Shown: positions 32,777-42,599 of the stretch, in pieces | Numbering within the stretch: position 1 is the stretch's first letter | How the letters are laid out: the number at the start of each line of letters is the position of its first letter | Assembly (NCBI RefSeq): GCF_005144585.1 | Contig: NZ_SSMQ01000009.1 | Span: 168,583 to 232,582, forward strand | DNA length: 64,000 bases | Source: Polyangium fumosum | GTDB taxonomy: Bacteria; Myxococcota_A; Polyangia; Polyangiales; Polyangiaceae | Direction: 5' to 3' | Notes under the pieces: model-generated | Seen by the model: the letters and a program-made list of their open reading frames with translations, nothing else | What the model was told of the DNA's origin: nothing | The model's database searches: none | Program-made: the position numbers and the translations under genes

Positions 32777-33904
32777 TCATTTCCCCTTCCCCGCCTCGAT
32801 CCGCTGAATGATCGAGATCTCGTTCGCAAACATCACCGCGCGTTGCCCCATCTCGAAGACGGGCGCAGGTCCCGATGGCCCCGGACGACCGGTATCGCCG
32901 CTCGGGCCCCTTCGCCCGAGCTGCCCATTCTTGCCGTCCTTCGGATTGCAGGAGGCCTCTCCCGCCTTGAGCATGCCGCGTTGGCCGCCCTTGCCGCCAA
33001 AACCACCCTTGCCGCCCGGCCCCCGATCGCCGCTCGGCCCGCCGACGCTCTGGAGCAAGAGCCGCCCCTTGAGTTTGTCCGGGTTCGCGTCGTCGAGGAT
33101 GACCTTGATCAAACCACCGGCACCGCCGTCGCCGCCTCGACCGCCGGGCCCGCCGTCCGTGCCATTCGTGCCGTCCGTGCCGTCGAGGCAGTCCTCCTTC
33201 GCGTCCTTGCCGTCCTTGCCCGGAATGCCGGGCGCGCCCTCTCGGCCCTGGCCGCCTTCCCCGCCGATGCTCGTGATCCGCACGGGTTTGTCCGCCGAGG
33301 GGCTGATCAGGTACGCGCGGCTGCCCGGCCAATCGAGCCGAATGAGCGCCGCGTCGGGATAAAAGGGCGTCGAGAGCGTGGTGATCGAGACCGTGATGTC
33401 CGGCCCCGGCGCGCCCGGCTCGCCCTCGCGCCCCTTCCCGCCGCGGATCTTTTGCTCCCCCTGGCAATCGTAGACCGGCTTGAGCTGGGCCTCGCCCTCC
33501 ATCGATTTGCCGCTCGTCGCCGACTCCAGCCAGCCGCGCAGGCCCATGCCCGTGTCGGCCGTCTTGAGGACGTCCTTCTCCGGAACCCAGATGAAATTCC
33601 CCCCGCCGATGGAGCCCGAGCTGCCCTGGATGCGCACCATCTCCGACGAGATGACCGTATCCTTTTCATTCATGCACCCCTTGTTCGCGTCGACGTTGCT
33701 GCAGGACGTGCCGTCCTTCAGCTTCGCGACGACCTCGACCTGGAAGGGATCCCCCGGGCAAAACAGCAATTGCCCCGACGCCGGCCGGACCGTGACATTC
33801 ACCACGTTCTTCGGTTCGATCTGCGCTTGGTTGGGGCCACAGCCGACGAGCAGCGGCAGGGCGGCGACGAATGGAAGGGAGGCGAAACGACGCAGGAAAG
33901 ACAT
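32777..33904 (-). CDS. Collagen-like repeat lipoprotein
   Basis: The product has 375 residues. The signal ends with lipobox LLVGC; the mature part starts GPNQAQIEPKNVVNVTVRPASG. A beta-rich domain (about 160 residues) with Cys pairs is followed by two collagen-like stretches of Gly-X-Y triplets (GGKGREGEPGAPGPD; GGEGGQGREGAPGIPGKDGKDAKED; GTDGTNGTDGGPGGRGGDGGAGG; GGPSGDRGPGGKGGFGGKGGQRG; GQLGRRGPSGDTGRPGPSGP). Bacterial collagen-like regions form triple helices on cell surfaces. A second beta segment (LIKVILDDANPDKLKGRLLLQSVGG) lies between them. The ATG at 33904 is preceded by GAGGAGC. It lies 38 bp downstream of the OmpA-like gene and is likely co-transcribed. Confidence 0.85.
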   Translation of the reverse strand: MSFLRRFASLPFVAALPLLVGCGPNQAQIEPKNVVNVTVRPASGQLLFCPGDPFQVEVVAKLKDGTSCSNVDANKGCMNEKDTVISSEMVRIQGSSGSIGGGNFIWVPEKDVLKTADTGMGLRGWLESATSGKSMEGEAQLKPVYDCQGEQKIRGGKGREGEPGAPGPDITVSITTLSTPFYPDAALIRLDWPGSRAYLISPSADKPVRITSIGGEGGQGREGAPGIPGKDGKDAKEDCLDGTDGTNGTDGGPGGRGGDGGAGGLIKVILDDANPDKLKGRLLLQSVGGPSGDRGPGGKGGFGGKGGQRGMLKAGEASCNPKDGKNGQLGRRGPSGDTGRPGPSGPAPVFEMGQRAVMFANEISIIQRIEAGKGK

Positions 33905-33942
33905 GACGAAGCTCCTCGATGGACCAGGAAAATGATGCTCGT

Positions 33943-34998
33943 TCACGCGCCGCCGGCGGGCGGGACGTAGGGCGTCTGCGGCGAAGAAGGCTGGCTCGAT
34001 GGGGGTTGCCACACGCCGGGCTTGCGCTTCGTGGGATCGATCCCGGCCGCCTTCGCGCGCCAGCAGCCGCGGGGTACGTCTTGCCAAACGCCGTTCACCT
34101 GCACGGCTTTGAGGAGCACACGCCGGTTGACGGGGTCGTCGACCTCGTCGCCTCGATCGACGGCCGGGCAATACTCGCCATACCCGACCGGGACGAGCCG
34201 GCTCTTCTCGACGCCGCCGGCCACGAGGGCATTCGCGATGGCCTGGGCGCGGCGCTCGGTGAGGTTCAGGTTGTAAAACTTATCGCCCTTGCTCGACGCG
34301 TGCCCCTCGATCTCCATGCGCTGGATCTGCGGCACTTGCTTCAGCACCTTGGCGATCTCGGCGACGGTCGCCTTCGCGGCCGGGGTGAGCTCGGCCGAAT
34401 CGAGCTCGAAATCGACCTTTTTCGTCTCGGGGATGACGATCTCGTGCGAAGCCTCGTCGTACGCGACCTCGCCCGCGGCCTGATCGGGGCAACCGTCGTC
34501 GTCGCGGTAGCCATTGATCGTCTCGGGCTGGTTCGGGCATTTGTCGTTGACGTCGGCGACCCCGTCCTGATCGTGGTCGGGCGAGGGGCAGCCGTCGCCC
34601 ACGTTCGGCGGCAGGTTGTCCTCGGGCTGGACCGGGCACTTGTCCTTCGCATTGGCGACGCCGTCCTGGTCCTCGTCGTCGGAGGGGCAGCCGTCGTCGG
34701 CCTTCGGCGGCAGGCCGTCCTCCTTCGCGTAGGGGCATTTGTCATCGGCGAGCAGGACGCCGTCGTTGTCGGGATCGGTCGCGGGACAGCCGTCGTTCGC
34801 CTTCGGCGGCAGGCCATCCTCGGCGTCCGCGGGGCAAGCGTCGTCGATGTCGGCGGCGCCGTCTTGATCGGTGTCGGCGCCTCGATCGGCCTGCCCGTAC
34901 ATCGGGCGCGGCGCATAACCGCCGCCGCACGCGGCGGGCAGGAGCGAGAGGACGAGGGCGAGGAGGGGGCTACGAGCGAAGGTCTTTCGGGAAAGCAT
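33943..34998 (-). CDS. OmpA-family lipoprotein with TSP3 calcium-binding repeats
   Basis: The product has 351 residues with a lipobox (LLPAAC). Thrombospondin type-3-like repeats occupy residues 35-160: DTDQDGAADIDDACPADAEDGLPP, DPDNDGVLLADDKCPYAKEDGLPP, DEDQDGVANAKDKCPVQPEDNLPP, DHDQDGVADVNDKCPNQPET. Each has the DxDxDG calcium-binding pattern and a Cys. An OmpA domain follows: VDFELDSAELTPAAKATVAEIAKVLKQ, EGHASSKGDKFYNLNLTERRAQAIANAL, GYGEYCPA (peptidoglycan-binding D/R layout). A Pro-rich tail ends it. It probably links the outer membrane to peptidoglycan. The ATG at 34998 places the lipobox correctly. It is upstream of the collagen-like gene and divergent from the Rieske gene. Confidence 0.9.
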   Translation of the reverse strand: MLSRKTFARSPLLALVLSLLPAACGGGYAPRPMYGQADRGADTDQDGAADIDDACPADAEDGLPPKANDGCPATDPDNDGVLLADDKCPYAKEDGLPPKADDGCPSDDEDQDGVANAKDKCPVQPEDNLPPNVGDGCPSPDHDQDGVADVNDKCPNQPETINGYRDDDGCPDQAAGEVAYDEASHEIVIPETKKVDFELDSAELTPAAKATVAEIAKVLKQVPQIQRMEIEGHASSKGDKFYNLNLTERRAQAIANALVAGGVEKSRLVPVGYGEYCPAVDRGDEVDDPVNRRVLLKAVQVNGVWQDVPRGCWRAKAAGIDPTKRKPGVWQPPSSQPSSPQTPYVPPAGGA

Positions 34999-35131
34999 GA
35001 CGCGACGGCCGCGGAGCCTAGCCGTCCTGGGCGCCGTTGGGAAGAGAAGAGCCGGGCCGGGCCGGTGCAGCATGAGGGGAGCGCAACCGGCGCTTGCCAT
35101 CGGGACCGAAAGTGGGGAGGCTTCGAGCGTG

Positions 35132-36262
35132 ATGGGACCCGACGATCGCGACGTCGCTACCGAGCCTTCCGAGAGCGCGCCCCTCCTGCCAGCCGAGGCG
35201 TTGCTCGCGCCGCCGCGCGCGAAGGTGCGGGCCTCGGTGGCGCGCCTTCACGGCCACTGGTTCGTCGTGGCGGCGTCGAACGAGCTCGGGGATCGGCCGA
35301 TCGCGCGGACCTTGCTCGGCGTGCCGCTCGTGCTCTTCCGCGACGGCGAGGGCAAGCCGGGCGCGCTGCTCGACCGCTGCCCGCACCGGAACGTGCCGCT
35401 CTCGATCGGCGAGGTGGTCGAGGGGCAGCTCCAGTGCTCGTACCACGGCTGGCGCTTCGACCGCGGGGGCACGTGCAAGTTCGTCCCGTCGCTCGTCGGC
35501 GACGCCGGGGCGAAGGCGCGCAACGCGCCGAGCTACGCGGCGCGCGAGCAGGATGGGTTCGTGTGGGTCTACTCCACGCCGAACGAGGCGCCGAAGACCG
35601 AGCCGTATCGTTTCCCGCAGCTCGGCGCGGGCTACACGACGGTGCGGCGGCGGGTGGAATCCGAGAGCACGATGCACGCGGCGCTGGAGAACGCGCTCGA
35701 CGTGCCGCACACGCAGTACCTGCACAGTGGCCTGTTCCGATCGAAACCGCGGGGCATCGAGATCGAGGCGCGCGTGACGCGTACGCACGACCGCGTGGTG
35801 GCCGAGTACGTGGGCGAGCCGCGCCCGACGGGCCTCGTGGCGCGGATCCTCTCGCCGTCGGGTGGGGAGGTGACGCATTTCGATCGGTTCATCCTGCCCT
35901 CGATCGCGGAGGTCGAGTACAAGATTGGCACGGAAAACCATTTCCTGGTGTCGGCCGCGATGACGCCGGTGACGGACTTCCTGACGCACATCTACGCGGT
36001 GGTGAGCTTCAGGGTGCGGCTGTTTCCGGGCTGGCTGCTCAAGCCGTTCTTGCTGCCGCTCGGCCTCAAGGTGTTCGCGCAGGACGCGGCGCTGTTGAAG
36101 TTGCAGACGGAGAACATCCAGCGTTTCGGGGGCGAGCAATACGCGTCGACGGAGATCGACGTGCTCGGGCGGCACATCTGGCGGCTCATGCGGAAGGCCG
36201 AGCGGGGGGATGTATCGACGGGCGAAAATGTTCATGAAGAAACGGTGAAACTTCTGGTGTAG
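35132..36262 (+). CDS. Rieske [2Fe-2S] oxygenase
   Basis: This is the alpha subunit-like part of a Rieske non-heme iron oxygenase. An N-terminal Rieske domain (GHWFVVAASNELGDRP, DRCPHRNVPLSIGEVVEGQLQCSYHGWRF) has the C-x-H and C-x2-H cluster ligands. A catalytic domain with DVPHTQYLHSGLF (D and two H iron ligand positions) and a C-terminal helical tail follow. There is no signal; the C-terminal part contains hydrophobic stretches (PGWLLKPFLLPLGLK). Enzymes of this shape hydroxylate or demethylate sterol-like or aromatic substrates; substrate unknown. GTG 35129 precedes ATG 35132 directly, with GGGGAGG 8 bp before the GTG; either may be used. Confidence 0.88.
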   Translation: MGPDDRDVATEPSESAPLLPAEALLAPPRAKVRASVARLHGHWFVVAASNELGDRPIARTLLGVPLVLFRDGEGKPGALLDRCPHRNVPLSIGEVVEGQLQCSYHGWRFDRGGTCKFVPSLVGDAGAKARNAPSYAAREQDGFVWVYSTPNEAPKTEPYRFPQLGAGYTTVRRRVESESTMHAALENALDVPHTQYLHSGLFRSKPRGIEIEARVTRTHDRVVAEYVGEPRPTGLVARILSPSGGEVTHFDRFILPSIAEVEYKIGTENHFLVSAAMTPVTDFLTHIYAVVSFRVRLFPGWLLKPFLLPLGLKVFAQDAALLKLQTENIQRFGGEQYASTEIDVLGRHIWRLMRKAERGDVSTGENVHEETVKLLV

Positions 36263-36330
36263 TCCGGGTGAAACCGGGTTCCAGAAGGTAAAACCAAATC
36301 TTTCCCCGTCGGAAGGAGCGTGGTAGGGCG

Positions 36331-36927
36331 ATGAGCAAGGAGGCACCGCACATGGGAGAGGCCGCTCGCAAGCTCGTCACGTTCGCCGAGTACATCGCGT
36401 TCGAGGAGAACATCGAAACGAAGCACGAGTACCGGAACGGCGAGATCGTCGCGATGCCAGAAAAGACGCTGAAGCATGCCCTCATCGCTGTATATGTCAG
36501 CGTTTCACTCGGGAATCAGCTCGAAGGTCAGCGTTGCATCACCTTCGGTTCCCAGGTCCGTTTTCGGGTGCTCGCCACGGGCCTCGCGACCTATCCGGAC
36601 GTCAGCATCGTGTATGACAAACTCGAACGGGATCCGGAGCATCAGGACACCCTGACGAACCCCACCGTGCTCGTGGAAGTCCTCTCCCCAAGCACCGAGG
36701 CATACGACCGCGGGGACAAGTTCCACGACTACAAACAGATCCCCTCGCTGAAGGAGTACGTCCTCGTGTCGTCCGAACGTCGACGCATCGAAGTGTTCCG
36801 TCGCCAGGAAGACGGCTCGTGGCACTACCACGACACGATGGAGCGAGGGGTGGCCGAGCTTGCATCGATCGGCTGCAAGCTCGACCTGGACGAAGTCTAC
36901 CGCAATCCCCTGGAAGAGAGCGCGTAA
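36331..36927 (+). CDS. Uma2-family (DUF820) PD-(D/E)XK endonuclease
   Basis: Uma2 proteins are a widespread nuclease-fold family of unclear role. The 198 residues show EYRNGEIVAMPE (active-site E), YPDVSIVYDK, LVEVLSPSTEAYDRGDKFHDYKQIPSLKEYVLV (D...ExK-type core) and the C-terminal IEVFRRQEDGSW. The start is ATG 36331 with GGAAGGAG upstream; ATG 36352 (MGEAARKLVTF) is the start seen in many relatives. It lies 68 bp downstream of the Rieske gene and converges on actP with 3 bp between the stops. Confidence 0.88.
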   Translation: MSKEAPHMGEAARKLVTFAEYIAFEENIETKHEYRNGEIVAMPEKTLKHALIAVYVSVSLGNQLEGQRCITFGSQVRFRVLATGLATYPDVSIVYDKLERDPEHQDTLTNPTVLVEVLSPSTEAYDRGDKFHDYKQIPSLKEYVLVSSERRRIEVFRRQEDGSWHYHDTMERGVAELASIGCKLDLDEVYRNPLEESA

Positions 36928-36930
36928 GGC

Positions 36931-38496
36931 TCACTCCGCCGGAGCGGGCTCCGCATCCTCCGCGCCGAGGTGCATGCGGCGCTCGACCTCGGCATATTTC
37001 GCCTCGGCCTCGGGCTCCGGGAAGAGCAGGCTCACCACGATTCCCACGACGAACGAGAGCGGCACCGTGATGATGCCGGGGTTTTTCAGGGACAGCATCG
37101 CCGTGGGGTTTTTGAGCAGGTCCACCTGAATCGTCGGCGACATCCAGATGAGCACGAGCGCGCTCACGACACCCGCCACGATCGCGCTCACGGCGCCCCG
37201 CGTCGTGAACTTCCTCCACGTGATCGACAGGAGCAAGACCGGGAAGTTCGAGCTCGCCGCGACGGCGAACGCGAGGCCGACCATGAATGCGACGTTCTGC
37301 CCTTTGAAGAGCAGGCCGAGGCCCATCGCCATTAGCGCGAGCACGATCGTCGCGACACGCGCCACCTTGAGCTGCTCCTTTTCGTCCGCTTGCCCGTGCC
37401 GGATCACGCCGACCCATAGGTCGTGCGCCAGCGCCGCCGCGCCCGAGAGCGTCAAGCCAGCGACGACCGCGAGAATGGTCGCGAATGCCACGGCCGAGAT
37501 GAACCCGAGGAACGGACGGCCGCCCACGGCCTCGGCGAGCAGGAGCGCGGCCATGTTGCCGCCCTTGTCGACCGAGGTGATGGCCGCACGACCGACATGC
37601 ACGCTCGCGCCGAAGCCGAGGATGAACGTGACCAGGTAAAAGAAGCCGATGAAGCCCGTCGCATAAAACACGGACGAGCGCGCGGCCTTCGCGTCGGGCA
37701 CCGTGTAAAAGCGCATCAGGATGTGCGGCAGGCCGGCCGTGCCAAACATGAGCGCGAGGCCGAGCGAGACGGCTTCGAGCGGGCTCGACACGAGCTTGCC
37801 CGGCGCGAGGACCTCCGGGCCATAGGTCTCGGCCGCCTTCGCGAAGAGCGCGAGCGGGTTCATCCCGAAAGGAACGAGCGAGAGGAGCGCGAGGAGCGTC
37901 GCCCCGCCGAGCAGGAGCACCGCCTTGACGATCTGCACCCACGTCGTCGCGATCATGCCGCCGAAGAGCACGTAAAGCAGCATGACCGTGCCCACGATGA
38001 GCAGCGCGGTCTCGTATTGCAGGCCGAACATCATCTTGATGAGGTTGCCCGCGCCGACCATCTGCGCGATGAGGTAAAAGCAGATCACCGTCAGCCCGCC
38101 GATCGCAGCGGCGATGCGGACGGGCTTTTTCTTGAGGCGATAGGCCACGACGTCGGCGAACGTGTACTTGCCGAGGTTGCGCAGCGGCTCGGCGATGAGG
38201 AACGTCACCACGGGCCAGCCGACGAGCCAGCCGACCGAATAGATGAGGCCGTCGAAGCCGCTCGTCGCCACGAGGCCCGCGATGCCGAGGAAGCTCGCCG
38301 CGCTCATGTAATCGCCGGCGAGCGCGAATCCATTCTGCAAGCCGCTCACGTTGCCGCCGGCCGCGAAGAACTCGCTCGTGGTCTTCGTCTTGCGCGCGGC
38401 CCAGCCCGTGATGGCGAGCGTCGCCGAGATGAAGACCAGGAAAAACGCAATCGCCGTGCCGCTCGTCGCGCCGAGCGAGGTCTGTACGCCGTTCAT
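36931..38496 (-). CDS. actP: Acetate/Na+ symporter
   Basis: This is a solute:sodium symporter (SSS) family member of the ActP type, which takes up acetate and other small monocarboxylates. The 521 residues have about 13 helices. Features are FFAAGGNVSGLQNGFALAGDYMSAASFLGIAGLV (typical ActP segment), WVQIVKAVLLLGGATLLA and LMFGTAGLPHILMRFYTVPD, plus a polar C-terminal tail. The ATG overlaps the stop of the DUF485 gene as ATGA. It is the last gene of a porin-acs-DUF485-actP operon read from the sigma-54 promoter at 42238-42253. Confidence 0.94.
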   Translation of the reverse strand: MNGVQTSLGATSGTAIAFFLVFISATLAITGWAARKTKTTSEFFAAGGNVSGLQNGFALAGDYMSAASFLGIAGLVATSGFDGLIYSVGWLVGWPVVTFLIAEPLRNLGKYTFADVVAYRLKKKPVRIAAAIGGLTVICFYLIAQMVGAGNLIKMMFGLQYETALLIVGTVMLLYVLFGGMIATTWVQIVKAVLLLGGATLLALLSLVPFGMNPLALFAKAAETYGPEVLAPGKLVSSPLEAVSLGLALMFGTAGLPHILMRFYTVPDAKAARSSVFYATGFIGFFYLVTFILGFGASVHVGRAAITSVDKGGNMAALLLAEAVGGRPFLGFISAVAFATILAVVAGLTLSGAAALAHDLWVGVIRHGQADEKEQLKVARVATIVLALMAMGLGLLFKGQNVAFMVGLAFAVAASSNFPVLLLSITWRKFTTRGAVSAIVAGVVSALVLIWMSPTIQVDLLKNPTAMLSLKNPGIITVPLSFVVGIVVSLLFPEPEAEAKYAEVERRMHLGAEDAEPAPAE

Positions 38497-38779
38497 GTGC
38501 CACCCCCGCGCTTCGACTTGCCGGCGAGGCGCTCGACATGGACGTCGTAATGCCGGTTCGCCCAGGAGACGTAGATGCCCGTGAACACCCAGGACAGGAC
38601 GATCACGAGGGAGCCGAGCAACATGCCGAGGCTCAAGCCGCTCGTGAGGAGATGGCCAAGCAGGGGTTTGCCCCAGGCCACGAGCAGGATGAAGCCGAAA
38701 TAGGCGAACATCGTGGCCGCGGTCAGGACGCGCGCAATGCGGTCGCGCGCCGCGGCGACCCGGCGGAGATCCTTCTCGT

Positions 38780-38783
<4 letters not shown>
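38493..38783 (-). CDS. DUF485 membrane protein (YjcH type)
   Basis: This is a small 96-residue membrane protein with two hydrophobic helices (FAYFGFILLVAWGKPLLG and LGMLLGSLVIVLSWVFTGIYVSWANRHYD). It matches DUF485, the family always found beside actP (E. coli yjcH). It probably assists the transporter in assembly or stability. Both ends overlap neighbours by four bases (ATGA at the acs stop and at the actP start), so it is translated in a fixed ratio to both. The role of DUF485 is known only by context. Confidence 0.93.
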
Positions 38784-40750
<1,967 letters not shown>

Positions 40751-40790
40751 GTGCTTCCTCCCATGGCTCCGGCAGCGGCGCGCGCCTTCG

Positions 40791-42128
40791 TCAAAAGAAC
40801 ACCTGCGCCTGCATCGTGACTTCGTTCTTGCGATCCGTTTCGATCGGTTTGCCCTCGGGCCGCGCCGAGAACACCGGGCGACTGCGGTAATTCAGCGTGA
40901 GCTTGCCGTGGTGCCCCACGATGAACCAGTTGAGCCCGACGTCGGGCACGAGCACGGCGTCGTCGAGGCCCTCGAATTGCCCGCGGCGCACCGCGACATA
41001 AGGCTGGAGTTGCCCCGCGCGGCCCATGTCGGGGAACAAGAACCCCGCGTGCCCGTAGATCTGCATGCCCGTGCCGACGGTCGGCACCGCGTTGCCCGGA
41101 CCATTGAACGATCCGGGCGCGCCCTCGGCGAGGGCCGTCGAGGGGGTCAAGATGCCGATGTTCCGCACGTAGTTCGGCCCGAAATCGGAGAGGACGAGGC
41201 CCGCGTACGCCGTGACGGCCGTGCCTTTCCAGCCCGTGGGCAGGTCGAGGAACGTGTCCACGCCGAACATCCGCGTGTCGACCTTCCGCTTGTCGCCGCC
41301 GTCGAGGTACGCCATCGAATCAGGGTGCCAGTAAACCCCAGCGCCGAGGTTCAGGACCTTCTTCTTGCCGAGGTACGTGCCGACGTAATAAGGCAGCGAA
41401 TTCGATTCGGGTTCGAGGAAGTCGTACTTGAAATACCCCTGCACGGCCGGCATGTTCGAGGTCGGGTCGTAGTCGGCCGTCCCCTCCTTGGGCTCCCCCG
41501 CGACGGCGAAGGGGTGGTTCACGGCGGCCCGGTATTCGAGGCGATTCCAGAGGATGCCCTTCACGTACACGCCGAGCTGACGCGCGAACTGGTCGGACTT
41601 GTCGATCGTCGGCCAGTTGTGGATCGGCGAATCGATCGTCATCGAGTTGATCGTGCTCGCGCTCGCGAGGCGGGAGACGCCGTTCCAGTAATGGAGGCCA
41701 ACGCCGAGCGCGAGCGCGTCCCCGGCGATCCGGTACTCGCCCCACAGGTCGTGCAAAAAGAGCTGCGGCTTCTTCGGCGTGTCGCCCGCGCCGAACCCGC
41801 CCCCGACGGTGCTCTGGTTGTTGATGCCGAAATGCGCCAGGATCGTCAGGTCCTTGGAGAGCTGGCCGTGCAGGAGCAGGCGCGAGCGGCGAATGCCGAT
41901 GTCGACGCTCGCGTCCTGGGGCGCGCCGCGGACGAGCGAACCGGGGTTGTGCTCGTTGTAGCGCATCCAGATCTGGTGCCACGTGAGGATGCGGAAGTAC
42001 TGCTTTCCGTCCTTCGAAAGCTCGATCTTCACGCCCTTGTCGATCGACGGATCGTATTCGGCCCGCGCCACGCTCGCCGTCGTCGCGAGCGCGACCATCG
42101 CCACCGTCGCCGTGAGACACCTCTTCAT
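40791..42128 (-). CDS. Outer-membrane porin of the acetate operon
   Basis: The product has 445 residues. Signal peptide: MKRCLTATVAMVALATTASVARA. The mature part consists of alternating amphipathic strands with aromatic ends and finishes with the C-terminal Phe (MQAQVFF), the sign of an outer-membrane beta-barrel. YFRILTWHQIWMRYNEHNPGS and GIRRSRLLLHGQLSKDLTILAHFGINNQ recall the phosphate-/acetate-type porins that stand before acs-actP in other proteobacteria. The ATG at 42128 is preferred over 42242, because it opens the signal peptide and the longer version would run over the promoter. It is first in the operon, 110 bp downstream of the -12 element. Confidence 0.85.
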   Translation of the reverse strand: MKRCLTATVAMVALATTASVARAEYDPSIDKGVKIELSKDGKQYFRILTWHQIWMRYNEHNPGSLVRGAPQDASVDIGIRRSRLLLHGQLSKDLTILAHFGINNQSTVGGGFGAGDTPKKPQLFLHDLWGEYRIAGDALALGVGLHYWNGVSRLASASTINSMTIDSPIHNWPTIDKSDQFARQLGVYVKGILWNRLEYRAAVNHPFAVAGEPKEGTADYDPTSNMPAVQGYFKYDFLEPESNSLPYYVGTYLGKKKVLNLGAGVYWHPDSMAYLDGGDKRKVDTRMFGVDTFLDLPTGWKGTAVTAYAGLVLSDFGPNYVRNIGILTPSTALAEGAPGSFNGPGNAVPTVGTGMQIYGHAGFLFPDMGRAGQLQPYVAVRRGQFEGLDDAVLVPDVGLNWFIVGHHGKLTLNYRSRPVFSARPEGKPIETDRKNEVTMQAQVFF

Positions 42129-42237
42129 GGACGACCCCCAACGCCGCGCCGGCCCTCCAGCGCGCGGGAAAAAATGGGGAACGGGGGGACCGAGTACGCC
42201 GCGTCGGACACGTCCCCGTTCGCCGGGAAAACCGGTT

Positions 42238-42253
42238 TGCAATGCGCGTACCA
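42238..42253 (-). promoter_or_regulatory. Sigma-54 promoter of the acetate operon
   Basis: On the minus strand TGGTAC-N5-TTGCA fits the -24/-12 consensus (TGGCAC-N5-TTGCW) with one mismatch and exactly ten bases between the GG and GC pairs. It lies 110 bp before the porin start. A GAFTGA activator is encoded divergently beside it. Confidence 0.75.
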
Positions 42254-42300
42254 GGCGCGAATCGCGGGCGCGCGCCTCGGCAAAACCGCATCGCGTGGTG

Positions 42301-42335
42301 TTTCGTAACGAAGCGGCGTTTCCTTTCGTAACGAA
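42301..42335. promoter_or_regulatory. Two identical palindromes: candidate enhancer sites
   Basis: TTTCGTAACGAA occurs at 42301-42312 and 42324-42335. Each copy contains the perfect palindrome TTCGT-A-ACGAA. The centres are 23 bp apart, about two helical turns, and lie roughly 80 and 100 bp upstream of the expected start of the sigma-54 transcript, where NtrC-type activators bind. Confidence 0.7.
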
Positions 42336-42396
42336 CGCAGTGCGTCAGCACACTCCACGCGCGCCAAGGGCCCCGGGGATCTGGTAACGTCGCGGC

Positions 42397-42597
42397 GTGG
42401 GCATCCCTCCGCGCGCCTCCGCCGCCGAGATCTCCCTCGTCCTGCTCGGATGTGGGGCCTTCGTCGCCCTGTCGCCGCTGCGCCTCGCGTGGGCGCACCC
42501 GGGGCGCACGTGGCTCGCGCCCTTCCTCGTGTGGGCCCTGCTCATCGCGCTCGCGGCGCTCGCGGCGCGGGGCGAGCGCCGCGGTCGCGGCTCCTGA
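42397..42597 (+). CDS. Small membrane protein upstream of the SSS-domain kinase
   Basis: The 66 residues form two transmembrane helices (ISLVLLGCGAFVALSPLRLAW and TWLAPFLVWALLIALAALAA). The GTG at 42397 starts it; the stop is 2 bp before the ATG of the histidine kinase, so it is co-translated. In Pseudomonas a similarly small ORF, cbrX, stands directly before the SSS-domain kinase gene cbrA and influences its translation. This one has the same position and size; sequence similarity to CbrX was not tested. Confidence 0.6.
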   Translation: MGIPPRASAAEISLVLLGCGAFVALSPLRLAWAHPGRTWLAPFLVWALLIALAALAARGERRGRGS

Positions 42598-42599
42598 CC

